64,000 bases of DNA from Empedobacter falsenii. Its GTDB lineage: Bacteria > Bacteroidota > Bacteroidia > Flavobacteriales > Weeksellaceae. Of this stretch, positions 17,407 through 27,429 are shown in pieces. The DNA lies in contig NZ_CP040908.1 of NCBI RefSeq assembly GCF_013488205.1, forward strand, positions 1,589,876-1,653,875, given 5' to 3'. The notes beneath the pieces were generated by a model. That model did no database searches and was not told the DNA's origin. It saw only the letters and a program-made list of their open reading frames with translations. The position numbers were made by a program, and so were the translations under genes. The first letter of the stretch is position 1, and the number at the start of each line of letters is the position of its first letter.

Positions 17407-17841
17407 TTATAGTTTAATATGGATATCTTCAGTAAACATTTTATCTATGTCTACTAACCCAATGATAAACTTATTAAATTCTGTATTCTTTGTATTTGCA
17501 AATAAAACACCACGAGCGGTGCCCGTCGTTATCACTGCTAAATGTTTTGCAAAACCACAAGGTAAAATAATAGCCTCAGCTTGAACTAATTTTTCTTTAA
17601 ATGCGTTTGGCTCAATTTCAAAATAACAGGTTATTTCTAATTTTGTTAATGGTTGGTTTTGTTTGTGCAATACAAACTCCATTGCCACTGCAATGATATT
17701 ATTTTCTGCATCACAACCGAATCCAAAACCAATTTGTTGCTGGATACGTTCTTCAATGGCTAATGTATCTTCAAAAACAGAAAATTGATTTTCTTCTACC
17801 TTAACAATTTTAAATGGTATAGGTAATTGTTTTTTATTCAT
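17407..17841 (-). CDS. SecB-like small protein (candidate TAC chaperone)
   Basis: 144 residues, no signal peptide. Long alternating strands come first (IAVAMEFVLHKQNQPLTKLEITCYFEIEP), then a helix (NAFKEKLVQAEAIILPCGFAKHLAVITTGTARGVLFANT) and the end FIIGLVDIDKMF. This order of beta-strands, a TxRG helix stretch and a final IGLVDI strand resembles the SecB fold and the SecB-like chaperones of toxin-antitoxin-chaperone (TAC) systems. I recognise this by pattern only; there is no strong motif. Its place directly after an HTH antitoxin-like gene (5-base gap) matches the TAC order. Otherwise it would be an unknown restriction-operon accessory. Confidence 0.5.
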   Translation of the reverse strand: MNKKQLPIPFKIVKVEENQFSVFEDTLAIEERIQQQIGFGFGCDAENNIIAVAMEFVLHKQNQPLTKLEITCYFEIEPNAFKEKLVQAEAIILPCGFAKHLAVITTGTARGVLFANTKNTEFNKFIIGLVDIDKMFTEDIHIKL

Positions 17842-17846
17842 ATCAA

Positions 17847-18299
17847 TTAAGCTGTTAAGGATTCATACTTATGCTCATAAACCCTATCATCGCTCATTGT
17901 AATTGCAGGCTTTAATGATTTGATTGTGTTTAAAACTGTATAATCTTCTGAAAAAGAAACTTTCACACCTTCTCTTTTATTTGTTGAAGATTTTGTAACC
18001 ACATCAATTAAATCTACACCTAAAACTTCCCCAAGTAATACCAAAGTTTCTAAAGTAAAGTTTTCGTTTCCTTTCACCCATTTGTTTACTTGCTGAGGAG
18101 AAACATCCATTTTTTCAGCTAAGTCTTTCTGCTTCCATTTTAACTCGTCTAATCGTGCTAAAATGGTTAGAGCTATTCTTTTAGAAAGTCTTGTGTATTT
18201 TCTACGCTCAGAGCGAGCTTTTGTTCTTTCAATTGTCTTTGTTTCAGTGTTTGAAACTAAAGTCAAAAATTTTTCTTTGTTGGTCATTTTAATTTTCAT
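17847..18299 (-). CDS. XRE-family regulator, candidate HigA-type antitoxin
   Basis: 150 residues. A basic N-terminus (KARSERRKYTRLSKRIALTIL) leads into a clear helix-turn-helix (WKQKDLAEKMDVSPQQVNKWVKGNENFTLETLVLLGEVLGVDL). About 50 residues follow the HTH, ending in a Tyr-rich tail (DDRVYEHKYESLTA). A hydrophobic C-terminal extension is what chaperone-dependent antitoxins use as their chaperone-addiction segment. The start overlaps the stop of the upstream 175-residue gene by 11 bases, typical of toxin-antitoxin pairs. It may control the whole restriction operon as well as its neighbour. Confidence 0.8.
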   Translation of the reverse strand: MKIKMTNKEKFLTLVSNTETKTIERTKARSERRKYTRLSKRIALTILARLDELKWKQKDLAEKMDVSPQQVNKWVKGNENFTLETLVLLGEVLGVDLIDVVTKSSTNKREGVKVSFSEDYTVLNTIKSLKPAITMSDDRVYEHKYESLTA

Positions 18300-18816
18300 T
18301 TAAAAATTCAAAAAATGAATCGTCGTCAAAAATTCCATTCTCATTAAGAAAGGCTTTTACGTTTTCTAACTTTTGCAATTCGAATCTTGTGTGTGGTCGA
18401 TCATCCATTAAATGGTGCAATGGTAATTTTATTGCTCCACCTGTTATTACAAAAGTATCATCGTCTATTCTAATAGCGTAAATTCTAAGGTAATCTTCTC
18501 GACCTTTTTGTAAAGACAAAACTTTTAGTTGATACTCTTGGTTGTATAATGGCTTGAAAAATTGTGATAAAGTTTTGTCTGATGTTTCTGTAATTTCTAA
18601 TAACGTATCCTCGATAGCATAAGCATCCTCTATAATATCTTCTGCAATATCCTTTATATTTTTTCCTTTCGGAATATCAGCTACATTCTCCTTTAAAAAA
18701 TCATAAATATATGTAGTATCGTCCCACAAATCCATCAAACGATCGTATTCATTATACGTCTCGTTTTGATAGTGAAGTGCGAACAATCTGTTTGCAAATA
18801 TATTAACTATTTTCAT
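18289..18816 (-). CDS. Candidate RelE/HigB-like toxin
   Basis: 175 residues. The N-terminal 80 are mostly helical and acidic. The C-terminal half has an EYQLKVLSLQKGREDYLRIYAIRI..TFVITGGAIK pattern: strand, basic residue, LRIY strand, then a strand ending in Lys. This is how RelE/HigB-type RNases look. I recall similar proteins placed before XRE genes in Bacteroidota, but cannot name a family. It is 36 bases downstream of the methyltransferase gene and overlaps the HTH gene by 11 bases. The toxin role is inferred from gene order and fold pattern; an accessory restriction subunit is the alternative. Confidence 0.5.
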   Translation of the reverse strand: MKIVNIFANRLFALHYQNETYNEYDRLMDLWDDTTYIYDFLKENVADIPKGKNIKDIAEDIIEDAYAIEDTLLEITETSDKTLSQFFKPLYNQEYQLKVLSLQKGREDYLRIYAIRIDDDTFVITGGAIKLPLHHLMDDRPHTRFELQKLENVKAFLNENGIFDDDSFFEFLNEN

Positions 18817-18852
18817 AAAATCAACTTATAGGTTTATTTTATTATGTAAATT

Positions 18853-21800
18853 TTACAATTCCGAAACATTAAACATTTGCTTAAAGAAGGTTTCTTCTAT
18901 CAATTTTACTTTGAAGGTATCTTCACCTGTACGCATATTATCGAAATGATGATCGCCGTTGATGTAAATTTGGTCAAACTCTGAAGAACGAACGCTATCG
19001 TAGATTTTACGGAAACGTTGTGCAGTTTCTTCATTGCTGGTGGTTTCCAGATTTCGCCAAATGACCAAAGTTTTGATGCCCTCTCTGGTTTTACCCTCTA
19101 CAAACTTGATATCGCCTACTCGTTGTACACGTTCTACATACAAGCCAATGAGATAATTGAAGGTTTCTACCAAATCTACTTTTGTAGGCACTAATTCGTT
19201 ATTCTCGGTCACCTTTAATTGGTAATTGAACGGATTACGGAACATTTGTACATTGAACAGATGATCTTGTGTTTCTACATCCAACATATAATTTAAGAGG
19301 TACTCTTCTTGTGCTTGCTCCTCAAAGTTTAATAAAGCGGCATTGGTTTTATTGGGTAACTGCAAATTGTTTAAGGCATCTTCATACGATTCTAACACTT
19401 GGTATTTAAACATCTGCGAAATACCTATTTTATCTTGCGGTTTCCCATTTTTCCAGTTATCGGAATAGATGACTTTTTGAATACGTGGCTTGGTTACGGT
19501 ATTAAAATAGGTACCCATTTCTACCAAGATGTATTTTCGATTTCCTTGGTCCGCACGGTTTAATTTTATCGTAGCGTGACCCGTTGTTGCCGTACCTGCG
19601 AAATAATCAATTATTGTATCATTTGAATCTAATACCATTTTAAATGTATCTAATAATACATTTTCATCTTTAGGATACCCAAAATTAGATTGATTTAAAA
19701 TGTGTCTTACACGCTTAGTTGCTCCTCGACCATCTTGATATATTACACTATATGGAGCTTGAAATTCTCTATCTATTAAATACGTTTTTAAACAAGGTAC
19801 AGAGTTTTCATCTTCATTAAAGTGGACCATTCCTTTATCAATCCAATCTTTTAATGTTATTTCATTTGTAATCCAACCTCGTGATGGGATTTTAACATAT
19901 TTTTTAGTTATAGGATGTAAAATATCATATTTAGGACCACCACCTCCAGGCCAAGATATATCTGAAGGGAAATAAATTCCATTTTTATCTACTACAGAAT
20001 AATGTTTATGAGCTTTAGATGGATGTGACTCAGGTAAAGATTTAAACCATTTTTTTAGCTCTAAAGTGATTGTTTGATAATCTTCTTTAAATAATTTTAC
20101 TAATCTATTATATTCCTTATAGATATCATCTAGTCCCTTTTTCTTTTGTTTCCATTCAATCTTATTTTGCTTTAAATATTCTTTATTCAAAACAAATACT
20201 TTCATATATTCATGAGAGACTGAAATATATTTTGAATCATTTTTTCTTCCTGCAGACCAAACAAAGTCTCCTAAATAATTTTCTTTACCGTATTCATTAC
20301 AAAGTAAGTTATGCAAGTTATGATGTTCGATTTCATCTATTGAACAAAATAAAGAACTGTCAATTTTTTGCAATGGTTTTGTATATGATAATCTGTCATA
20401 AAGCATTGAACACCATGACGAATCTCTAAATGAGTCCTTATAGCAGAATCCATCTCCATCAGTATTATATGGCGGGTCAATATATACAGTTTTAATCTTC
20501 TCCTTATACTTCTCCTGCATCACATTCAATGCTTGTAAATTCTCGGAATTGATTAATAGACCGTTGGTTTCTTCGTCTAAATTGTCGAATTCTGCTAATA
20601 ATTTATCTTTGAATTCTTCGGAGAAGTGTTTGGTGTCCAATACCAAATAGGGTTCCTCTTTCAATGCTTCTGGACCCTTCGACGGGCTCAGGGTGACATC
20701 GAATAATTCTTTCCATTCGTCTAATTGTGCTTGGTTGGCTACAATTTCAGGATAGTATTTTGCTGGAATACGGTCTAAGGTAATGCAGTAATTGGTACTG
20801 ATGACAAATTTTTTCTTCAGCCATAATTTCTTTTGGAAATCTTCTATCTGTGCTAAGAAGGTAATAATCTTAGTCGCAACGGTCTTCAACGCTTTTATCT
20901 TGGATAACTGCGCTGTAAAAAAAGCAGGATTTTCGGTATTGATGTCGTCGATGTATAAGACTTCGTTTTTGATGTAAAAATCTAACTCACGACGTAAAAA
21001 TCCACCTAAATCTTTATGAATGAAATAATCGAAACTGTTACGCGAGATGAAAGAATTCAAATGATGATATATAATTTCACAAACAACATCCTTTTTATCT
21101 TCTTTTCTCGTCTTTGTTTTTCCATTGATATCTTTGTAGGGAGAAAAAATATCAAGGAATTCGTTTGGCGTGTTATTTTGTAAAGATTTAAAAATTTGTT
21201 TAGTTAAATCTTCTTGTTTTACCGTTTTCTTATGCTGTTCATACGTAAAGTTGATGTATAATTGTCCATCAATCACTTCCACAGGTTGTTCCTCATAAAT
21301 CGCAAAACGACGTTCTTGATCGCCTTGTGCTTTATTGTTGTTTTGTTCAGTAGACGCTTCCTTTAATTGGAAATGAACCGATTTCCCATCTTTTAATTTA
21401 AAGCTGTAATTCTTTAGATATTCTGATGTTTTGATATAATACTGGTCGTGATTTGCCCAATGCAGTTTTACTTCCTCACCTTCATAAGGAATGGCATACA
21501 CATCTTTCTTGTAACGACGTAACGAAATAAAATCACCGTCTTTGTAATAACGCTTAAAGAAATTTGCCAAATGCGAGAATACTTCTTGCTCTAAATCATT
21601 GGTATCAATCGCATTTTCTAATTGCGCTTTCAAAGCTATATATTTAGGAGCCGATTCACGAGCAACACCCGCATCATCCAAAGATTTACCCAATTGATCT
21701 ATTTCTGCTTGAATACTTACAGCATCTTTTGACTGTGTTTGAGCTAATATATCTTTGATATCTTTTGGTAATTTGCGATCGATAAAATCCATTACCTGAT

Positions 21801-21903
21801 CGCGTTTTTGTTTCATAATGCGGTAGATTCCAAAATCTAAATCCGCCTTATCCATCTCAAATATTTCTTTTAAAACCTTTTGTAAATTTTCGTAATTGTT
21901 CAT
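18853..21903 (-). CDS. Site-specific DNA methyltransferase (adenine, beta class, type III Mod-like)
   Basis: 1016 residues. The catalytic DPPYNT motif is at about residue 475 and the S-adenosylmethionine site DYFAGTATTGHA at about 766. Motif IV before motif I makes it a beta-class amino-methyltransferase as in type III Mod and BREX/DISARM-like methylases. It is much longer than a plain Mod (about 600-650), with a 440-residue N-terminal region and a C-terminal 200 residues of unknown role, perhaps for target recognition. The substrate is DNA adenine by family; the target sequence is unknown. A short repeat is inserted in frame near residue 405. Confidence 0.88.
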   Translation of the reverse strand: MNNYENLQKVLKEIFEMDKADLDFGIYRIMKQKRDQVMDFIDRKLPKDIKDILAQTQSKDAVSIQAEIDQLGKSLDDAGVARESAPKYIALKAQLENAIDTNDLEQEVFSHLANFFKRYYKDGDFISLRRYKKDVYAIPYEGEEVKLHWANHDQYYIKTSEYLKNYSFKLKDGKSVHFQLKEASTEQNNNKAQGDQERRFAIYEEQPVEVIDGQLYINFTYEQHKKTVKQEDLTKQIFKSLQNNTPNEFLDIFSPYKDINGKTKTRKEDKKDVVCEIIYHHLNSFISRNSFDYFIHKDLGGFLRRELDFYIKNEVLYIDDINTENPAFFTAQLSKIKALKTVATKIITFLAQIEDFQKKLWLKKKFVISTNYCITLDRIPAKYYPEIVANQAQLDEWKELFDVTLSPSKGPEALKEEPYLVLDTKHFSEEFKDKLLAEFDNLDEETNGLLINSENLQALNVMQEKYKEKIKTVYIDPPYNTDGDGFCYKDSFRDSSWCSMLYDRLSYTKPLQKIDSSLFCSIDEIEHHNLHNLLCNEYGKENYLGDFVWSAGRKNDSKYISVSHEYMKVFVLNKEYLKQNKIEWKQKKKGLDDIYKEYNRLVKLFKEDYQTITLELKKWFKSLPESHPSKAHKHYSVVDKNGIYFPSDISWPGGGGPKYDILHPITKKYVKIPSRGWITNEITLKDWIDKGMVHFNEDENSVPCLKTYLIDREFQAPYSVIYQDGRGATKRVRHILNQSNFGYPKDENVLLDTFKMVLDSNDTIIDYFAGTATTGHATIKLNRADQGNRKYILVEMGTYFNTVTKPRIQKVIYSDNWKNGKPQDKIGISQMFKYQVLESYEDALNNLQLPNKTNAALLNFEEQAQEEYLLNYMLDVETQDHLFNVQMFRNPFNYQLKVTENNELVPTKVDLVETFNYLIGLYVERVQRVGDIKFVEGKTREGIKTLVIWRNLETTSNEETAQRFRKIYDSVRSSEFDQIYINGDHHFDNMRTGEDTFKVKLIEETFFKQMFNVSEL
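20671..20700. repeat. REP-like sequence inside the methyltransferase gene
   Basis: GGACCCTTCGACGGGCTCAG followed by GGTGACATC is a common dispersed repeat of Bacteroidota genomes (the CTTCGACxxGCTCAGxxTGAC type). Here it is read in frame on the minus strand as VTLSPSKGPEA within the coding sequence. Related copies lie at 31244-31288, 35663-35682 and 35698-35720. Confidence 0.7.
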
Positions 21904-21918
21904 GTTTACAATTATTTT

Positions 21919-22461
21919 TTATGCTAATTCATCGGTATCCAAATTTTCAGGATTTGTGATGATGTATTTTTTGATACGTTGATAATCTATTTCTGTTCTG
22001 ATAATGACATCGTGATAACGAGATTGCCAACCTGACGGTAACCCTAAACGGTTACAATGTTTGGTTACCGCTGATTTATACGAACCAATAATGGTTGATA
22101 GATTTGGTGGTGGTGGTGGTGGTTGTAGGGACAGGGCATGCCCTGTCCCTACAACAATATCATTTCGCCCTGTCCCTACCATATTATCCGTTTCCATCGT
22201 TGGTTTTATGATAATAATTCCGTGTACGTGATTGGGCATTATCACGTATTCGTCTAATTCTACATTGCGAAAATGATTTTTAATTTCATACCACAATATA
22301 TTGGCTATAATACCTGAATGCGAATGGTGCATTTTACCGTTTATTATTTCACCCAAAATCGGCGATCTGTCTTTGGTACAAATCGTCACAAAATATGCTG
22401 CAGGATTTGTATAATCCCACCATTTTGCTCTTGGCGACTTTCTATTTTTTAACGGACACAA
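21919..22461 (-). CDS. REP-associated tyrosine transposase (RAYT, Y1/HUH)
   Basis: 180 residues. The HUH motif is HVH at 78-80 (MPNHVHGII), preceded by the strand DEYVIMPN. A candidate catalytic Tyr128 is in IGSYKSAVTKH, and the C-terminus IKKYIITNPENL is typical of RAYTs. These single-strand nucleases move or process REP hairpins. The likely start is TTG at 22459-22461, which gives the usual PLKNRKSPRAKWWDY N-terminus; no ATG is near. It sits in the middle of the restriction-like operon, 14 bases after the helicase stop and 15 bases before the methyltransferase start. Residues 95-118 (GTGRNDIVVGTGHALSLQPPPPPP) are encoded by REP and simple repeats. Confidence 0.88.
   Translation of the reverse strand: MCPLKNRKSPRAKWWDYTNPAAYFVTICTKDRSPILGEIINGKMHHSHSGIIANILWYEIKNHFRNVELDEYVIMPNHVHGIIIIKPTMETDNMVGTGRNDIVVGTGHALSLQPPPPPPNLSTIIGSYKSAVTKHCNRLGLPSGWQSRYHDVIIRTEIDYQRIKKYIITNPENLDTDELA
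22122..22155. repeat. 34-bp perfect palindrome (REP) inside the RAYT gene
   Basis: The arm GTTGTAGGGACAGGGCA is followed directly by its reverse complement, centre between 22138 and 22139. A second half-copy, CGCCCTGTCCCTACC, lies at 22166-22180, giving the REP/inverse-REP layout. The sequence GTAGGGACAGGGC is a known widespread bacterial repeat. A CCACC/GGTGG run flanks it (22106-22122). Confidence 0.92.
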
Positions 22462-22475
22462 ACTATTGCTTCGAT

Positions 22476-25313
22476 TTATATTAATTCAAAAGAAACGGTG
22501 AAAACTTCTTCTTCTGTTATAGTTCTGTTTAATTTACTCTTCGCTTCAGCAATCATTTGGTCGCGTTCTTCGTTGATTTCATCCTCACGATCAAACATTT
22601 CTCTTTTCAGGCGTGATACTTTTTTCTTCGCCTTTGCTAATTGTTCTTGCATGGCTAAAGCTTCCGCACCAGATAATCCTTCTTGCATAGCAGCTCTATC
22701 AATTTCTTTTTCCTCTTTCTTAGCTTCTTTTAATTCGGATTCTAATTCAAAAATCTTATCATCTGCCCAATTATGGAATTTTTTAAATTCACGTTGCATT
22801 AAAGCTGCATCGGTATCTTCTAAATATTTTAACCTTTCTTGTTTAATGATAGCATGGTGTTTATCGATTGTATCTAAATCGCCTTTAAAAGAATCATTGA
22901 TTGTAGAATTAAGCCCTAAAATAAAGCGGCAAATATCGTCATTTAGGACTTCGTTTTCATCCGTTATTCCAGAAAAAAGTAAAACCGAATGCGATTCAAT
23001 TTCAGATGAAACCTCTAAATTGCTCACTCTTAATACGCCTGACTTCGCTTTTAGCTTACTAATATCTGTATGTTTAACATTAATGTTACTCCAATTAAAT
23101 GACAAATGAGCCAAAGGCGTTTTTTCTTTTTTACCCTGACTAATTATTTTTTGTGCTATCGAACCATTGATCAGAAAACGCTTGGCATCTTCACGCTTTT
23201 TATTTAATGTATATTTTTCACCATTTTCTAAAATGAAGGTAAAATCATCAAAAATAAATTGTGCTTTGTTTTTAAGATAGAATTGTGTTAATTCCCACAA
23301 CCATTTTTCGAATTTTTCAATAAATACTTTTGTTTCTGAATACGTAGTACGAAGTTTTTCGATTACGCTTGCTTCGAAATGATTGAATAATTTAGATTGT
23401 ACTTCTTTTACTTTTTGATTAATTTGATCTTCAAATTCATTTTGTAATTGATTAAAATATGCTTCTATTTCTTCTTTCGTACGACACTTTTTGTATACTT
23501 CTATAATTCTTTTTTCAAAATCAACTCCATTCTCAATTGTTCCTAACACCTCATCAGAAGAACCAAAAACACCTTCGAACAAACGGAATTTATTTTCCAA
23601 TAATTCGTACACACGTGTTTCTACCGCATTCGCTGCATTAAGAAAATTTACAACCACCACATCATATTCTTGACCATAACGATGACAACGACCAATACGC
23701 TGTTCTACACGTTGTGGATTCCAAGGTAAATCGTAATTAACGATCATACTACAGAACTGTAAATTGATACCCTCTGCTGCTGCCTCTGTCGCAATCATAA
23801 TATCGTATTGATCACTTTTAAAAGCATCTACTAAGGCTTGTCTTATATCAACTGCCTTAGATCCAGTTACTTTTCCTGCATTTTTATCATCTGCAATCCA
23901 ATCTCGATAAATTTGATTAGATATAGGATCCGAATTATTACCGTTAAAGATTAAAATTCTTCCTGCATATTTTTCTTTAGATAAACGCTCTAATAAGTAT
24001 TGTTGTGTTCTAGTTGATTCTGTAAATATTAATGCTTTTTGTTTTGCACCTAATTCTTTTAATTTTGCAAAACCTTGATCTAAAGCAATTAATAATTTCT
24101 CTCCCTTTTCATTATGTTGTATGCTATTGGCAAGTATTAAAAATTCTTCTAATTGCTTAATTTCTTCTTCAATTGCAATTTTATCATCTAAAGTAATTTC
24201 ATTAAAGTCACCTTCATCAATAATTTCACCTTCATCAAATTCATCATCTAAATTCTCGTATTCTTCTAAGAACATTTCATATAAGTCATCTTCAACCACT
24301 TTAGAAGATTCCAATAGCATTCTTAACCTTTTTAATAAAGATTCTAACGTTCTACTTATTGCAAATGAAGATGAACCCAGTAATTTAAATATTACGGATT
24401 GCATTAAATGTTTTTGAGCAGGCGGAAAAGCGTAAGTTCTTTCTTGTCTTAGATATTCTAAAACTTTATCGTATAACTCCTGTTCTTCTTTTGATGGAGT
24501 AAACTGTTGAGTAATCGGAATACGTTCTCTGTAATTGATAAATTCTTTAACATCTCTACGTAACGTACGATGAACAATTGAATTTAATCTTTCTTTTAAA
24601 CCTTCAATATCTCTATTGCCAGATTCTAAGATATAATTGCGCCTAAAACTTTTAATATCACCAAATATTTCAGGATCAATAAAAGAAACTAAACCATATA
24701 ATTCATCTAATTTATTTTGAAGAGGAGTAGCTGTAAGTAAAACTTTTTTATAATCACGAATTGCATTTTGAATAGTCTGTGCCGTTACATTTCCGTATTT
24801 GTAAGCATTTCTTAAATAATGTGCCTCGTCTAATACAACCAAATCCCAAGAAGTCAATTGTATTTCTTCCGCACGTTTACGAGCAAATTGATAACTACAA
24901 ATTTTTATGGTATGGCCATTATCAAATGGATTTTTGATTCCAGCTTTAGCTTTTTTATTGTAAGAAATATTATCTAAAACTTCAGCTTTTAAGTAAAATT
25001 TATCTTCTAATTCGTTTACCCACTGCTTACGTAGAGAGGAAGGACAAATAATTAATATTTTCTTTTTTCCTTCTGCCCATTTTTGGCTTAATAAAATCCC
25101 TGCTTCAATGGTTTTACCTAAACCAACTTCGTCAGCAAGAATAGCTCCTTTAGAATATGGTGATTTAAAAGCAAATAAAGCGGCTTCCACCTGGTGGGGA
25201 TTCAATTCTACCTTGGCATCCATCAATGTAGCTCCGAACTTCTCTGGACTATCTGAAGTTGATTTTTTAGATAATTCGTAGGCGTAATATTTAGCTTGGT
25301 ATTGGTTGATCAT
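22476..25313 (-). CDS. SNF2-family DEAD/DEAH helicase (DrmD/HepA-like)
   Basis: 945 residues. An SNF2 start lies at GAILADEVGLGKTIEAGILLSQ (residues 57-78), the Walker B is DEAH at about 159, and the second helicase half has EAAAEGINLQ..VNYDLPWNPQRVEQRIGRCHRYGQ (about 510-560). A long helical, highly charged C-terminus (coiled coil about 850-920) follows. Similar SNF2 enzymes work in DISARM (DrmD) and other defence systems. As first gene of the operon it would be made most. No DUF1998 or phospholipase-D gene is near, so this is not classical DISARM. It probably remodels or translocates on invading DNA with the methylase and nuclease. Confidence 0.85.
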   Translation of the reverse strand: MINQYQAKYYAYELSKKSTSDSPEKFGATLMDAKVELNPHQVEAALFAFKSPYSKGAILADEVGLGKTIEAGILLSQKWAEGKKKILIICPSSLRKQWVNELEDKFYLKAEVLDNISYNKKAKAGIKNPFDNGHTIKICSYQFARKRAEEIQLTSWDLVVLDEAHYLRNAYKYGNVTAQTIQNAIRDYKKVLLTATPLQNKLDELYGLVSFIDPEIFGDIKSFRRNYILESGNRDIEGLKERLNSIVHRTLRRDVKEFINYRERIPITQQFTPSKEEQELYDKVLEYLRQERTYAFPPAQKHLMQSVIFKLLGSSSFAISRTLESLLKRLRMLLESSKVVEDDLYEMFLEEYENLDDEFDEGEIIDEGDFNEITLDDKIAIEEEIKQLEEFLILANSIQHNEKGEKLLIALDQGFAKLKELGAKQKALIFTESTRTQQYLLERLSKEKYAGRILIFNGNNSDPISNQIYRDWIADDKNAGKVTGSKAVDIRQALVDAFKSDQYDIMIATEAAAEGINLQFCSMIVNYDLPWNPQRVEQRIGRCHRYGQEYDVVVVNFLNAANAVETRVYELLENKFRLFEGVFGSSDEVLGTIENGVDFEKRIIEVYKKCRTKEEIEAYFNQLQNEFEDQINQKVKEVQSKLFNHFEASVIEKLRTTYSETKVFIEKFEKWLWELTQFYLKNKAQFIFDDFTFILENGEKYTLNKKREDAKRFLINGSIAQKIISQGKKEKTPLAHLSFNWSNINVKHTDISKLKAKSGVLRVSNLEVSSEIESHSVLLFSGITDENEVLNDDICRFILGLNSTINDSFKGDLDTIDKHHAIIKQERLKYLEDTDAALMQREFKKFHNWADDKIFELESELKEAKKEEKEIDRAAMQEGLSGAEALAMQEQLAKAKKKVSRLKREMFDREDEINEERDQMIAEAKSKLNRTITEEEVFTVSFELI

Positions 25314-25627
25314 ATTTAATTGATATACAATTTAAGGAAATATTAGATTTTTTATGTTTATATATTTAATTACATTTAAATGTGATGATTATATAATTTA
25401 TCATTGAATTTTTTTTAAAAATATTTGTAAATATACAAAATGTTAAACTGCAAATAAAGTCATAATAACGGATAATTATTTACGGTAAACCATATTTGTT
25501 ATTGTTTTTTAAATATAATGAAGTATAGCGACAAAATAAGACGCTATGATAATAAACAACGAATAAAAAGGTAGAATAGGATAGAAGCTTTTGAAAAGAA
25601 AAAGTATATTTATAAAAACTTAAATTT
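25314..25627. other. Non-coding, AT-rich promoter region of the restriction-like operon
   Basis: No gene is seen. The region is extremely AT-rich and should hold the leftward promoter for the seven-gene operon. I could not fix a convincing -7/-33 pair. Confidence 0.4.
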
Positions 25628-25758
25628 ATGTGTCAAGTTTATGCTGATGTCACGTTTTGTACGTGTTCTGATTTTGATTCAGATACTATTGAAAAACTGA
25701 ATCATCATTGGATTTTATCGTTGCAATGAATTTTTAGAAGTTGATTTATTAGTTTAAA
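25628..25758 (+). pseudogene. Broken small gene (MCQVYAD-type hypothetical)
   Basis: The frame MCQVYADVTFCTCSDFDSDTIE...HHWIL ends early at 25729. A shifted frame continues as YRCNEFLEVDLLV to 25758. Joined, they resemble a short conserved flavobacterial protein I recall (C-T-C-x-DFD, then HYWILYRYNEFLEVD). A small deletion near 25714 explains the break. Confidence 0.45.
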
Positions 25759-25975
25759 AATTATACTTTTCTTCTCCAGGAATAATTTTGATTTTATTTC
25801 CGATTGAAGTTTTCCAATAATGAGTTGATGAATAAAAATCTGAAAAAGCATATGTTAACTCATCTTTTTTTACTTTTTCAAGTACATTTTTAAACCATTC
25901 AACATATTGATTATTTTCGCTTTTAGCATTTTTTAGAAATTCTTTTTCTTCTGAAATAAATAGTCTCTCCTTAAA
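25754..25975 (-). pseudogene. C-terminal part of a small gene split by the insertion sequence
   Basis: The minus-strand frame reads FKERLFISEEKEFLKNAK...FSDFYSSTHYWKTSIGN...IPGEEKYNF and stops at 25754. It has no start of its own. Removing the insertion sequence and one TAAA copy joins it in frame to the N-terminal part at 27430-27672 (...DELTRLF-KERLFISEE...). The function of the whole, about 150 residues, is unknown. Confidence 0.75.
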
Positions 25976-27425
<1,450 letters not shown>

Positions 27426-27429
27426 TAAA

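Noticed and set aside
22498-23109. 203-residue reading frame on the plus strand
   Set aside because: It is a Ser-rich shadow of the SNF2 helicase gene, which has clear motifs on the other strand.
14207-25313. Calling the operon DISARM or BREX
   Set aside because: SNF2 helicase and methyltransferase fit, but no DUF1998 (DrmB), no phospholipase D (DrmC), no PglZ and no BrxC-like ATPase are present.
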